A stretch of DNA of 64,000 nucleotides from Humulus lupulus. Taxonomy: Eukaryota; Streptophyta; Magnoliopsida; Rosales; Cannabaceae. Location: the NCBI RefSeq assembly GCF_963169125.1, contig NC_084802.1, positions 19,561,107-19,625,106 on the forward strand, written 5' to 3'. Under the pieces are notes generated by a model. The model was not told where the DNA came from, did not search any database, and saw only the letters and a list, made by a program, of their open reading frames with translations. Position numbers and translations under genes: made by a program. Below are positions 10,979-22,909 of this stretch, one piece after another (positions within the stretch are counted from its first letter, which is position 1; the number at the start of each line of letters is the position of its first letter).

Positions 10979-12217
10979 CATATATATATATATATATATA
11001 AATCTGTACTATATATACAAATGTGAATAAGTTGGTGAAGTCCATTATTCATTCCTTCTCTTTTGTCATTTTTTGCATTTATTTTACTTCGATATCGATT
11101 TTTGCAAGCTTTCTCCTTTACAAGTTGCAACTATCACCAACTTTTTATATATAAATATATGAAAAATCTTATTATATGAACATGCCCAGTATATGTGTAC
11201 CATTTTTTATTCTTTTTCCGTTAACTTTAAGAAAATATTTTTATATTTAAGAGAATATTTTTTATAATTAATGGTAGATTATAAACATAATTTAAACTTA
11301 AATAAATAAATAATAAAACAAATTAAAATAAGATATTTTTGAAATATTTTCCTATATATATGTTGATTATATATAATTATTTAAAAATAATAAAAATATA
11401 TATTTAATAACTTAAATAAAATTTAATTAAACTTAAACATAATATTATATTAAAAAAAATAATATATAATCTTTTATTGTAATTGTCAAATTAAAAAACA
11501 AGATTAAACATAAGCTTAAACAAAAATGAATTAATTATGACAATTTAAATAATTAAATCATATTTATTTAAATAATTTTTTTATCTTATAAATTTGTGTG
11601 GTAGTTTATTTTTTTATCAAGTGATTGGAGCTCTTTTTCTTTATCAAATTCACCAAAGAACATTGTCACCAAAGGACATTATAAGATACATTAGAAACTA
11701 AAAATAGTTGAGACATGTATACACTATGACTTTTTATATTCTTATTTTATTTCTATTATTAATTTATTTTTAAATATTATTGTATTTTATTTATATATCA
11801 TGCAGCCATGCAAATATATATATATCTATGTTAGCATTGTGTTTAGATGTTATATATATATAAATTATTGATATAAACTTTTATATATATTATATAGAAC
11901 TATAATTTATTCTAGTAATTAATTTGTTAGTATTTTCTTTTTTTTTCCTATTATACTATACATTAAAATAGTTTAAATAACTAAAATATTAAATATATCT
12001 GGATTTTGAAATATAATATTAAAAAGCAATTATTCACTAAAATGTTATACACAAAATTTATTTATTTAAATATTTTGAAATATAATATTTGGATTTTTAA
12101 TATATATATATAGGACAATTCTCCTATGAGGGCTTCACTTTACGCACTACAGGTGAATTCTCCTATATTTAGAGTTTATGTTTAATATATTTGAATTTTT
12201 ATAAATAGATAATTAAT
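10979..12217. other. Very AT-rich intergenic DNA with a (TA)n run
   Basis: No gene. A (TA)n microsatellite lies at 10980-11000 and shorter ones at about 11816-11825 and 12104-12112. At 12113-12165 a GC-richer motif is bracketed by near-identical AATTCTCCTAT words, possibly the end of an unidentified small transposon. Confidence 0.5.
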
Positions 12218-13011
12218 TGTACGCCCTGATATTCAACCCGAGTCTTTTATGCAGCTCGAGTACAACTGGCTAGCTAAGAACAGTACTAAGGGACCCACAA
12301 GTTGATATTTCCTCTGCGAAGGCAGTGCGACTCCCCGGGCTATAACACGAGCTGAGGAATACAAAAGCATTAAGGCACGAGCTGGAGATGGATATAAAAT
12401 ACAGCATCCTGGGCACGAGCTGGCGTTATGTTCAGGTCGTAGTACTCTGACAACATGTCATGTCCAGGAGTCTTTATAAACCTAGATACGTTATTTATAA
12501 ACGTGCGTGGTCAGACATTACATGTTTGTTATCCTTGAATTCTCGGACACGTAACATAAACGTGCATGATCAAACATCACATGTTCGATTATGCCAGACG
12601 ACCTATGATCAATTCTACCTAATGATTAGACCATACCTTAATATATATTGTAATATTCATCATTTGTGGAAGACAGAGCACATATAGGATGGGTATCCAC
12701 GTGATGACCCCTACACCTATCCTAGGATGGTTTTTCTACAAATACCAAGACAATGGATAGAGAAGGGGTTGGGTTTTTTTTTTCTGTGTAATGCAATTAC
12801 TCTGTCGAAATATAGAGAGATATACATTAATAATATAGACTCGTGGACTAGGGGGATTTTAGCCTCTAAACCATGTAAAAAGGAATGAGTGTTCTTACTA
12901 TATCATTCTAAGCATCCCTAAGAGTCATTATTTTGACTACGGTTTATCCTTAAGCATTAATTTATTCCAGCTAATTACGTAATACACTGTTGGCGAAAAA
13001 CTGAGTCAACA
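12218..13011 (+). repeat. 5' LTR of Tat-2
   Basis: TGTACGCCCTGATATTCAAC to GAGTCAACA. It is highly similar to 17394-18182. Its TATA box reads CTACAAATAC (12736-12745), whereas the 3' copy has CTATAAATAC. The interior starts with TTTGGTGCTTTCATTGAGAG, the likely primer binding region; Tat-3 has a very similar sequence after its LTR. Confidence 0.9.
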
Positions 13012-13077
13012 GTTTGGTGCTTTCATTGAGAGCTGCAAATTAGTTCCATTGAAAAAGATTCAAGAAAAAGTTCATCA

Positions 13078-15253
13078 TGGTGGTCACTTGTTCAAGGCAT
13101 GGTAACGAGACAGATCAACATGGTGGGCAGGAGGCTCACCATACCGCTGTTTTCGACGAATGAAACCCGGAGATTCAACAGCGGTCGGGAAAGCAACCAA
13201 TGGGCCACGACGACACCGGAAGTTCAACACCTCTACCGCCGAATCCGAACCCGGATTACCTGACTGCGGTGGAGATGGAGAACATGCAGTTGAGGAGCCA
13301 TCTAGCCAAAGAAAATAAGCAAATCGGGAAGTCTTGGCTCGGCTACCCCCTCTTGCAACCGACATTAACGTCGGAAAGAGGCAAGGCGAGAATCGTAAGC
13401 CCCGTCGGGATAGTCGACCCAGGCCCAGTCGGTCGGTTAGAACCTCAACTCCAAGTTCTACGTCTGTTTCGCACAATCACAAAGAAACCCCGTTTGGTGG
13501 CTTTCCCAGAGATCATCATCGAGTCAGCCAGTCGGCCAGAACCTCAACTCTGAGTTCAGCACCACCGTCAAATGACCATGGCAACCCACAAAGACGGTCA
13601 AGGACGACATGTCCCAGCTGACTTCCTAGTATCGCGATCAGATTGCCAGGCGTAGGGAACCAGGATTGGTGGAGCAGAGCAACCCCGGACTAACTTGGTC
13701 CGACCTGATGGGACGAGAATTGCCTCACCGATCAGACACCCTCCGTCGCCATTAAGGCATCCGTCCCCACCTCGTTCAACTCGAGATGTTCCTACCTACA
13801 GAAACAATAGGAGGAATCCTCCTCCCGCTGCCCCTGCTCATGTCCCACGAGCACGCGGGAGTATCCCAGATCCTTATCCTCGGTCGCAAGCTCTGAGCTT
13901 TTCTAATGGAAGCTATTGGACAGAGGGTCGTCGAAGTGATAGGACCAGCGCAGATTTGAGGAAACAGCTGAGTTCTACTTAGAACCCTTGAGTTGATCCA
14001 CATACCGATTTGGGAGATCGTCTAAACTCACAAAGAACCAATCCAGCTTGCGATGGAGTTAGCGACACACACCACGAGGGAAGTCCTTCCGAAGTGTGCG
14101 ATAATGGAATGCCCCACCAAACCAAGCTCGAACTTGGAGGGACAATAACTCGTCAAACGCGTACGGGCGAATGGGAGCTGTTGAACAACCCAGGGAACCA
14201 AGGACCCAACCCTCGAGAGGTTGGTCCAGATGGAGGAACTGATGAAAAGACTCATGTCAAAGAAGGCAAAAGACGAGTATGACTCAGGGGACGAGCTCGA
14301 GCTTTTCGCCCCCAACATCGCAGCAACACCATACCCACCAGGCTTCCGCATGCCCCATTTATCAAAATTCGATGGAGATGGAGATCCATCTGACCACTTG
14401 GGGATGTTCAATACCCTGATGATGGCCCATAACATCAGACCTGAGTTAAGGTGCTTGGTGTTCCCCTCAACCCTAGTCAGACCGGCTAGGCAATGGTTCA
14501 AGCAATACAAAAAGCATTGTATCAACTCATGGAAGAGCTTCTCTGTTGACTTCAAGAGGGCGTTCCGGGCTTCTCAAGCAGCTCGGATAAAAGCAGACTC
14601 CCTTGCAAACATAAATCAGTAGCCCGGAGAGCCTCTGAAAGCTTACTTGAGTAGGTTCGCCAACATAGTTGTGAGAGCTAGAGACGCGAATGAAAGCTCT
14701 AGGCTTATGGTGATGAGAACATGAATCCTTGTTGGAGGCGACCTGTGGAAAGAGATCAAGAGAAAGGGCGTCAACACCGTGGATGAGTTCCTGAACAGAG
14801 CTCAAAGATGGATCAACCTGGAAGAGGTGCGAGCTTCGGTCGCAGGAACCAGCCAAGTCCCTGCGCAGCCCGTTGGAGCGGTAACGAACATTGCAGCTAT
14901 GGCTCAAACTGTTACCCAGAATAACCAGGGGGGGGGGGGACAAGAGGAAGGGAAATGGCGAAGGCGGCCAGAACGGTTCAAAGAAGAATAAGCCTGTGGA
15001 TAAGTTCAAACCAATCTATGCAACTTACGCCGACCTCACGGATACCAGGGAGTTCATCTTCTTGACAAATTCTACCTGCCTTCTGTGGAAGAAGCCAGAG
15101 CCTCTAAAAAATCAAAGGGCGAAGAGAGAGCCTTCAAAGTTTTGTCGATTCCACAATGACATTGGTCACAACACCGATGACTGCAGGCATTTGAAGGATG
15201 AGATCAAGACGCTCATCAAGGCGGGGCCCCTAGCTCAGTTTGCCCGGAATTGA
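13078..15253 (+). pseudogene. Tat-2 gag, broken
   Basis: Gag forms the virus-like particle and packages element RNA. The start at 13078 (MVVTCSRHGNE) meets a TGA at about 13159-13161, and several frames must be followed afterwards. The capsid region is clear at 14221-14622 (FRMPHLSKFDGDGDPSDHL, then RPARQWFKQY), ends at a TAG, and continues as AYLSRFANIVVRARDANESS. A run of ten or more G at about 14930-14939 marks another frameshift. The C-terminal zinc-binding part reads CRFHNDIGHNTDDCRHLKDE, typical of Tat gag. Upstream of the capsid lies a long Pro/Arg-rich region, as in the Tat-3 gag at 62544. Confidence 0.85.
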
Positions 15254-15328
15254 ATCTCCCCTAATCAACTCGCTAGGCAAAACATTCAGTCAGCTCCAAA
15301 AACCCCCGCAAATCTTACCAGAGCTCTG

Positions 15329-16135
15329 GTGAATCAGGATACCCCTCTTCCGATAATAGGGGGAGAGATAACAACCATCTCCGAAGAACCTTATCTGGCA
15401 GGAATGAGCAAAAACACCCAGAAGAGGTATGTCAATGAGCTGAGGTCTCACAATGGAGTCGAGTTCATCCCGGAGCAACGTTTATCTAAGCAGCAACAAT
15501 TGGAGAAGGAACCAATCAGTTTTACTGAAGAAGACACCAGTCATGTCCAATTCTCGCATAACGACCCTCTGGTCATAACCGTCCAGCTCGCCAATTGGAG
15601 AGTTAGGCGGACACTGGTCGACAATGGGAGTTCTGTGAACCTACTATTCAGGTCCACACTGGAGAAAATGGGATTGTCCGTGACCAAGCTGAAGGCAACC
15701 TCCATGATGCTATATAGATTTTCCGGCGAGGGATCGGCAACTATCAGGACGATCGAGTAGGTGATAACCTTAGGGGAGGGGTCATGAACTATTTCCAAGC
15801 TACTCGAGTTTGTGGTCGTCGATTGTCCGACCGCATACAATGCAATCCTGGGTAGGCCCACGCTGATGGCATTTGAAGCCATAACTTCTGTCCGCCACCT
15901 TGTGATCAAGTTCCCCTCATCTACGGGAATATGTACTATCAGAGGCGATCAGCTCGCTGCCAGGGAATGCTATAGCATTTCCATGAAAGGAAAATCACAA
16001 CCCAGGCAGCAAATAATGGCCGTGCAGGATGGGGGCGAGGAATCCCAAGAAGTTAGAGCTGATCCTGGGATGGAAGAACCTCAGCAAGTCAGTTGCAGGG
16101 GACCACCCCCAGTGAGGATATTGATCCCCGAATAG
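15329..16135 (+). pseudogene. Tat-2 aspartic protease region, broken
   Basis: The reading VRRTLVDNGSSVNLLFRSTL carries the retropepsin active-site region; DNGSS stands where a D-T/S-G triad is usual and is common in this lineage. A TAG near 15758 and a second stop break the frame. The second half (VVDCPTAYNAILGRPTLMAF, from 15812) contains the conserved ILGRP that closes the protease fold. The region between gag and protease (MSKNTQKRYVNEL) is also Tat-like. Confidence 0.85.
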
Positions 16136-16630
16136 GCGAAGACAGGTCCGAGCTCTAGGCTATTGAAGAACTCGAAGAAGTAAACATCAATCCCAAAGAT
16201 GCTTTGAGGGTGGTTAAACTCAGGAAAAACCTTGACGTTGAAAGAAAGGCGGAGCTGGTAAAATTTTCACAGGAAAATCTCGATGTTTTTGCCTAGTCTC
16301 ATAAAGACATGGAAGGGATCAGTCCGAGTGTCATCATGCATACCCTTAACTTGGACAAAAGCATGCCTGCGAAATCCTAGAAACAGAGGCGTCTGGTACA
16401 ACTCGAGCTGAGGCCCTGGAAGAAGAAGTAGCTCGTCTTTTGAAGTGCGATTTTATTCGCGAGGCTAAATACCCGATCTGGTTCGCCAATCCTGTCCTGG
16501 TCCCAAAGACAAATGGAAATGGCGGACCTGCATCTATTTCTCTGATTAGAACAAAGCCTGTCCTAAGGATTGCTTCCCCTTGCCAAGGATTGACCAATTG
16601 GTGGATGCCACCGAAGGGCATGAGTCCCTA
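16136..16630 (+). pseudogene. N-terminal fragment of Tat-2 reverse transcriptase
   Basis: Fragments in shifting frames read KCDFIREAKYPIWFANPVLV, then PKTNG, and the end of the fingers domain (LPRIDQLVDATEGHE-like, with frameshifts). Homology stops abruptly near 16626 at CATGAGTCCC. The catalytic YXDD box, RNase H and integrase are absent, so this is a deletion endpoint. Confidence 0.8.
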
Positions 16631-17110
16631 AGAAACCTAATGCCGAACCCTAAAAACCTTTCATATTCTACATGCCGAATGGATATTTTCTAAAAATTAC
16701 CCAGGAATCACCTAAAGATTTACCCAGTTTATGAACACCACAATCCTAGATATATTTTAGGACCTACTCAATAAACCTAAACCGAAACCTATATACAAAA
16801 AACGTTTGGGAACAGCCTAATGCTAATGACGGTGAAGTGCAGATTAGCATGATAAAGAAAGAAGAGAAACACACAAAAACCAGTAAAAGAAAAGTTCCAG
16901 CAAAACAGAAAACTTACAGTGTGTTCTTCGACGAAAGGAATGAGCAACGTAGAATGAGAGTTCCTGAAAAGATCCTTGGTGACTAGGTTTCCGAAGGTTT
17001 TGGTGGAAGATTTCTGAAATTTTACGAGAAAAGGAAGAAGGGATTTTGAAGTTAAGAAGAGAGAAAATTAGGAAAAGTTTCGAATGAAAGGTGATAAACA
17101 CTGAAAATTG
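16631..17110 (-). other. Remnant of the antisense-gene leader exon and intron in Tat-2
   Basis: No coding sequence. On the minus strand a consensus donor GTAAGT begins at 16917, about 200 bp after the TATA box at 17118-17125. This parallels the leader exon of the Tat-1 antisense gene. The antisense coding exons that should follow have been deleted together with pol. Confidence 0.5.
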
Positions 17111-17125
17111 CGAGCCCTATTTATA
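17111..17125 (-). promoter_or_regulatory. Antisense TATA box of Tat-2
   Basis: The minus strand reads TATAAATAGGGCTCG, a better TATA consensus than the sense LTR has in this copy. It lies about 270 bp inside the 3' LTR, the same distance as in Tat-1. Confidence 0.65.
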
Positions 17126-17393
17126 CGTAATAGGCCTAAAGAAATGTGGGCCATCTGATCAAGTTAATGCGGGATATGAGGAACATGTTTCGAAAGATTA
17201 AACGGCGGTAAAAAGGTGGCCAGGCCATTTAATGCAATCCTCGAAACCCGAACAGACGCCAATCGCGGCATTCCACATATTCAGTACTCGGGTAATGAAC
17301 AAACATGGGTAATCGCAACAGAAGTTTAAAAGTCCCCACCGTGTCAGTCAGAGAATGACATCATAAGACACGGGCAGGGACTTGGGGGGAAAA

Positions 17394-18182
17394 TGTATGC
17401 CCTGATATTCAACCCGGGTCTTTTATGCAGCTCGAGTACATCTGGCTAGCTAAGAACAATACTAAGGGACCCACAAGTTGATATTTCCTTTGTGAAGGTA
17501 GTGCGACTCCCCAGGCTATAACACGAGTTGAGGAATACGAAACATTAAGGCACGAGCTGGAGATGGATATAAAATACAACATCTTGGGCACAAGCTGGCG
17601 TTATGTTCAGGTCATAGTACTCTGACAACCTGCCATCTCCAGGAGCCTTTATAAACCTAAATACATTATTTATAAACGTGTGTGGTCAGACATTACATGT
17701 CTGTTATCCCTGAATACTCGGACACGTAACATAAACGTGCATGATCAAACATCACATGTTCGATTATGCCGGACGACCTATGATCAATTCTACCTAATGA
17801 TTAGACCATACATTAATATATATTGTAATATTCATCATTTGTGGAAGACATGACACATATAGGATGGGTATCCACGTGATGACTCTTGCACCTATCCTGG
17901 GATGATTTTTCTATAAATACCAAGACATTGGATAGAGAAGGGGTTAAGTGTTTTTTGTGTAATGCAAATACTCTATCGAAATATATAGAGATATACAGTA
18001 ATAATATAGACTCGTGGACTAGAGAGATTTTAGCTTCTGAACCACATAAAAAGGAACGAGTGTTCTTATGATATCATTCTAAGCATCCTTAAGAGTCATT
18101 ATTCTGACTATAATTTATCCTTAAGCATTAGTTTATTCCAACTAATTACGTAATATACTGTTGGCAAAAAATCGCATCAATA
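17394..18182 (+). repeat. 3' LTR of Tat-2
   Basis: It starts TGTATGCCCTGATATTCAAC and ends near GCATCAATA, where the CA terminus is mutated (the 5' copy has TCAACA). The TATA box CTATAAATAC is at 17911-17920. Confidence 0.88.
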
Positions 18183-19969
18183 ATAATGTATATTTAAATA
18201 AAAATTAATTTTAAATATTATTTATTTAATTCATAGCATTAATTTAACCATTAAAAAGTATAAATAGTTAGTTTTCAATTTAACGGAAGCACGAAAAATA
18301 ACAACTAGTATATATATATATATATTTGACAATAGATGGGTATGAACAATCCTTAAGATATGTTTTATTTAAAAAATAATAATAATATCTTTGTTGTTAT
18401 AAATGAAAAAGAAAAAGGCTTATATATATATATATATATATATATATTCATTTTCAAAAGGCACGAGACAATAGTTTTGTTCCGAACTACAGACATTACC
18501 AAAAAAAAAAAAATCTTACTTTTAGTTACAATAATTTTTATTTTTGACTAAAAGTGAAAAAATTGTGATTAAAAAAATATTATCATATATATACCGTCAC
18601 TAAAAATCTACAACTAAGTATTAATTATAAAAATCATGATTTGTTGTGACAAAACGTATATAATATAACACGTTGCGACTAAAATTATATTAGTAACAGC
18701 TTATAACTAAGTATTATTTTTTAGTCATAAGTAATATTTCTTTTAACTAAAAATGACCTTTAGTAAAAAAAAATATATATTGTGATTAAAAAAATTGTTA
18801 TTAAATGACAACTTTTCTTTTATATTAGTAACAGTTCATTCTCTAATGACAATAAAGAGCTCATCTATGGCATGGAGATGTAGGTGATATATCTCTTCTA
18901 TATAATAAATATGTAAATAATTGAAATTTTTTATTTTAGTTGTTTGTTTTGTTAAATATTCTAAATATTTAATAAAATATACATTTAAAACTAATTTAAC
19001 AATAGATATTTATCAATTATATTAATATAAATTAAAATATCATAAAATATTATTATAATAATATAAGACTACTTATATAATAATTATATTAATATAAATT
19101 CAAATTCAAATGTTATAAAATATCAATATTATAATAATATATAATACAAAATTAGATATTTAATAACTATATTAATATAAATTTAAATGTTATAAAATAT
19201 TATTATGATAATAATATATAATTTTGTTTTCTTACTAATTATATTAATATGAATTCAAATATTATAATAATATTTAATACAAGACTAAATATTTAATATT
19301 TATTTTAATATAAATTTAAATATCATAAAATATCATTATAATAATTATATATAATACATAATCTCAATTTTTATTAAAAAAATTATTATTTATGTTTAAA
19401 AATATAATCATATTATATACATTTTAAAAAAACATAAATAGTATTTTGGTTTAATTTTTAATTTAATATGTCATTCTTTAATATATAATTATTTATTAAT
19501 TTAAAATTTATATGATAATAATACAAATTTAATAAATATACTTAATTAATTATATAACTAAAACTAAGCAAATATACCTTCTATATTATTTATATCTATA
19601 ATGTATATATATTTATATAAAACAAAGCTTATCAAAAGGATAAAAAAAAACTAAAGGTGAGTGGAAATCAAATAACAACTTTAAGTTTTGTTTAGTATGA
19701 CCTGTAATTTTAACTGAGGTGGGACACTTTTATTTGTGGGACATGAAATTAACAAAAGATATGACAGATAGGATTTCAATCCCAATTTTAATAGTCTACA
19801 ACCGAACTCTTTAATTTTCTTTTATTTTACTTTAGATATATTTAATAAGTCATCTGTAAGACAATAAATAAGTGCAGAAGGTAGATGAATGGTTGACTTT
19901 TTTGTAGAACCTATATATTTATATATGGTTACTTATGGCTAGAAGTATGATTCATTAATGTGATAATTC
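18183..19969. other. Very AT-rich intergenic DNA
   Basis: No gene seen. There are (TA)n runs at about 18309-18325 and 18421-18448. Between 18510 and 18850 the words TTAGTTACAA, GTGATTAAAA and their complements recur in both orientations, suggesting a degenerate MITE, but I could not fix its ends. From 18900 to 19650 there are diverged repeats of the form ATTATATTAATATAAATT. Confidence 0.45.
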
Positions 19970-20625
19970 TGGCTACGACATGACACAATAATATACGAAT
20001 TTGACACGAATTATTGAAAAATAGATGTGATTGAAATTGGGTTAAACCTGAATGACACTATAATTTTTTGGGCAGGGTTAGGGTCAATCTGTGTGAGATG
20101 AAATTGATACGAATCGACTCATTTATATTCAGTATATTATTAATATTATTAATTTATAATTAAAATATTATTTATTTTTCATAAAAACTAAATCTGAAAC
20201 TGAAAGAAATTATTTTAATAGAATATTGCATAATTTATTCACACTTGATTATTAATTAATATCAAGAATTTTATTTATTTTATGGATATTTTATGATAAA
20301 TTATTTAATTCATCAACTTTATTTATTTGAAATTATATATTTTTTTTTATGTAGTGTATATATTCAAATGAGTCAAATGGATATTGATACAATAAAAAAA
20401 TGTAAAATAAATCAAATGTATGATATTAATCATGTCAATTAATAGGTAGTATAAGATAAATCTAGTTGACACGTGAACATAATAAGTTAACATATGAACA
20501 CGAAAAGTTGGGTTAGGGTTGAGATTTCCTAACACAAAACATAAATGAATTGGATTAGAGTTAACCAATTAAACACGCCATCCTATCATGATACGAACAC
20601 GAACATGACAGAAATTGCTACCCTT
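19970..20625. mobile_element. Degenerate DNA-transposon-like repeat (hAT/MITE type, tentative)
   Basis: The right end, read on the minus strand, begins AAGGGTAGCAATTTCTGTCA and continues with repeated CGTGTTCGTAT-like words. The left part has GACATGACACAATAATA and GACACGAATTATTG. This style (a GGTGGCAA-like start followed by CACGACACGA words) is widespread in plant MITEs. The termini do not align cleanly, so the class is uncertain. Confidence 0.35.
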
Positions 20626-21549
20626 AAATGATTTTGGATATTTATGTGTGTCTATCTATATAATAGAGAAAAAGATTTAAGCTTATTTAGGAAATAAAAT
20701 TATATTAAATTTTAGTGAGTTCTTATATGTAATATATTATTTTTAATGGGTGTTCATATAAATAATTTACTTAATTTTATATATATATTTAATTTTTTTA
20801 CAACAAAATATGTTTTTTTTTTCTTTTCTAATTTTTTAGTGGGGGGCAGCCCTCGACTTGCACTGCCATATTAATTGAGCTTTTAACCAACTTGAAAAAT
20901 TTATTCCGACATGAAGCATTTATATCACAATACAATTGAGGTAAACTAAAAAAAAAACATTTATCATTTTTTACACTGTTTTTAAAAGGACATAAATATC
21001 TTTTATGTTGGTTTAAAAAACATTTACGTAAGTTTTAAATTGATAGACAAGAAAAATTACAATGCCATTTTTAGAGACGAGTTACCAATTGACTTTTTCA
21101 TATCTTACTCTCGTTCAACTAGTGTCACCAATTCATTTTGGAGCTATATTGCTTGATTGCAAGATCTTTAAAAAGCGATCTATTGAAATGTGTCCGTCTA
21201 GATTTCATGATTTGTCCTTACCAATTTTGGTCAGTTTGTTGGGGTCTGTGTAAGGACTAATATATTTTTTTAAATAGTTAATGGAGGGATTTAAGTGTAT
21301 AATTTTAAAGAATAATGAGGGAGTTTTAAAAATTGGAAGGCTTTTGAGCAAATAAATCGTTTTAGATACATTCGATCTCATTCCCTCTTTTTTCTCCTCG
21401 TACTTTCCTCCACCATTTTTCTTTCTCTTTCTTTCATCTCTCTACCTCACGGCAAACACCACCACCATCACAGACCTACCATCGACGACCCACACGAGCA
21501 CCACCATCGTTCTCGCCGTCGTCAGATGAATGCAGCACCAGAGTTCCTC
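20626..21549. other. Intergenic DNA, with a pyrimidine-rich segment at the right
   Basis: No supported gene. From 21370 to 21540 the plus strand is CT-rich and then rich in CACCACCA and GACGACC words, like a transcribed leader, and it abuts the LTR starting at 21550. A short open stretch at 21062-21253 has no recognisable domain. Confidence 0.4.
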
Positions 21550-22157
21550 TGTTTGGAGAAAGTAAGTTTATACCACCACAATATTTATAATCTACAAAAT
21601 TGTCCTTGACACAAACTAATAAAAGATTGAGATAGATAATGCAAACCCTAGTTTGTAGATCAAACTTCTTTGATCTTTTTTAGAGCTTTTAACCCTTGCT
21701 AGAAAACCACTTGAACTTCTTGTTCTTCAATGAAAACACAACCAAGGCTAATACACGAGGAGTATCGCTGTCCAAATTCTCTATTTCCTAGCCTTTAATG
21801 GATGCTTGAGGTCTATCTAAGAGGAAATAGAAATTGGGATTGAACAAGCCTTTAAATTCACAAAGACAAGCAATTTCTTTATGAATCTCTTGGAGAAAAC
21901 TTGTGATCTTGAGAACCAAAGACAGGGATGTTGGAGAGATTTGAGAGAGTGATCAAGTCTATCAAGACTCTATGAGAACCCTTTGATAGTGTAGGCACCT
22001 TCATTAGGTGTAACCAATAGGATTAGAGGCTTAAAACACATTATTTGGAGCTTAAAACGCGTGTCTATATGGACACGTCAGGCGATGTGCCACTTGCTTG
22101 TAGGTGATGCATCGCTTGTTGGGCATCGTCAAAAAACGAGGTTTTAGGCGATGCAAC
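21550..22157 (-). repeat. Partial LTR of copia-type family C2
   Basis: This segment aligns with 58859-59777: for example GAAAGTAAGTTTATACCACC here and GAAAGTGAGATAACACCACC there, then CTATTTCC, GAACAAGCCTT and TAACCAATAGGATTAGA in the same order. It is cut at 22157 by a CACTA-like end. It carries palindromic words such as GGTGATGCATCGCT (22103-22116). Confidence 0.65.
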
Positions 22158-22640
22158 CACTACTACAAAATACACCTTACGGGTCACCTTTTTAGGACAC
22201 GCATCTAAATACAAGTCTTTAAAAATGTCTATTGTGTTTTTAGGAGACTCTTTGAGAATCCTTAAAAAATACATTTTAGGACTCGCAATGAGTGTCCTAA
22301 TAAAATATGTGAGCCCAAAAAGTGTATTAAGGGCTTGCAATGCAAGCCCTAAAAGCTTTTAATTAAAAAAGGGATAAGAGAAACAATTTTTTTTTTTTGA
22401 ATTGGGGTTGTGTTTTTCATTGAAAAATCGAATTGAGGCTTTTTAGTATTAGGGTACATTAACTTTTTCAGCTGCAAGGAGAAGGGGTTGGGTTCTTCTC
22501 ATTTAGCAAGGTAGGGACTCGCCTGAATCACCTTGACGACGGACGATGGCGGCACAAGACTTCGGGCTGGGTAGTTCTCGGCGACGCAGGGGCTAAGCAC
22601 ACTCAGTTCTTCTCGGCGATGGCTTCGGGCGACACAGGGG
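22158..22640. mobile_element. CACTA-like terminal fragment
   Basis: It begins CACTACTACAAAATACACC, a CACTA-type terminus, followed by subterminal words in both orientations (TTAGGACACGCA, TTAGGACTCGCAATGAGTGT, AGGGCTTGCAATGCAAGCCC). No opposite terminus is seen. The right third (about 22490-22640) is GC-rich and open in one plus frame for about 50 codons without a recognised domain. It ends where copia RNase H sequence resumes, so it is a truncated insertion or rearrangement. Confidence 0.5.
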
Positions 22641-22909
22641 TGAGTCCCATCCCTCTAGATGATGCAGCCACTAAATCCCTCGTTAGTGGATTAGTGAAAG
22701 GATCTGCCAGATTTTCACTTGTTCTCACATAGGATATTGAAATGACTCCTCTTTGAATCAATTCTCTTACTTATCCATGTCTTAGACTAATGTGTCTAGA
22801 CTTCCCATTATACACTTCGCTGTATGCTCTAGCCAATGTAGCTTGGCTATCACAATGTATCGATATAGTAGATACATTCTCTTTGATTAGGGGAATCTCT
22901 ATCAACATA
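22641..22909 (-). pseudogene. C-terminal part of copia RNase H, separated from its element by Athila-A
   Basis: The minus frame reads LIEIPLIKENVSTISIHCDS, then QATLARAYSEVYNGKSRHIS and SENLADPFTNPL, the end of a copia RNase H. The upstream half lies at 33046-33281 (YTDASWISN, then EAEFIALAATDKEAEWLRDL). Joining the two flanks of Athila-A restores the reading across the insertion. A TAA follows SLRHG. Confidence 0.9.

Larger units (their letters stand above)
12218..18182 (+). mobile_element. Tat-2: Tat-lineage LTR retrotransposon with a large internal deletion
   Basis: Two LTRs (12218-13011 and 17394-18182) flank a 4.4 kb interior holding gag, protease and the start of RT. Most of RT, RNase H, integrase and the antisense coding exons are missing. 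The polypurine tract GACTTGGGGGGAAAA ends at 17393. Flanks are TTAAT on the left and ATAAT on the right, one mismatch from a 5 bp target duplication. Multiple stops and frameshifts make it inactive. Confidence 0.9.
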
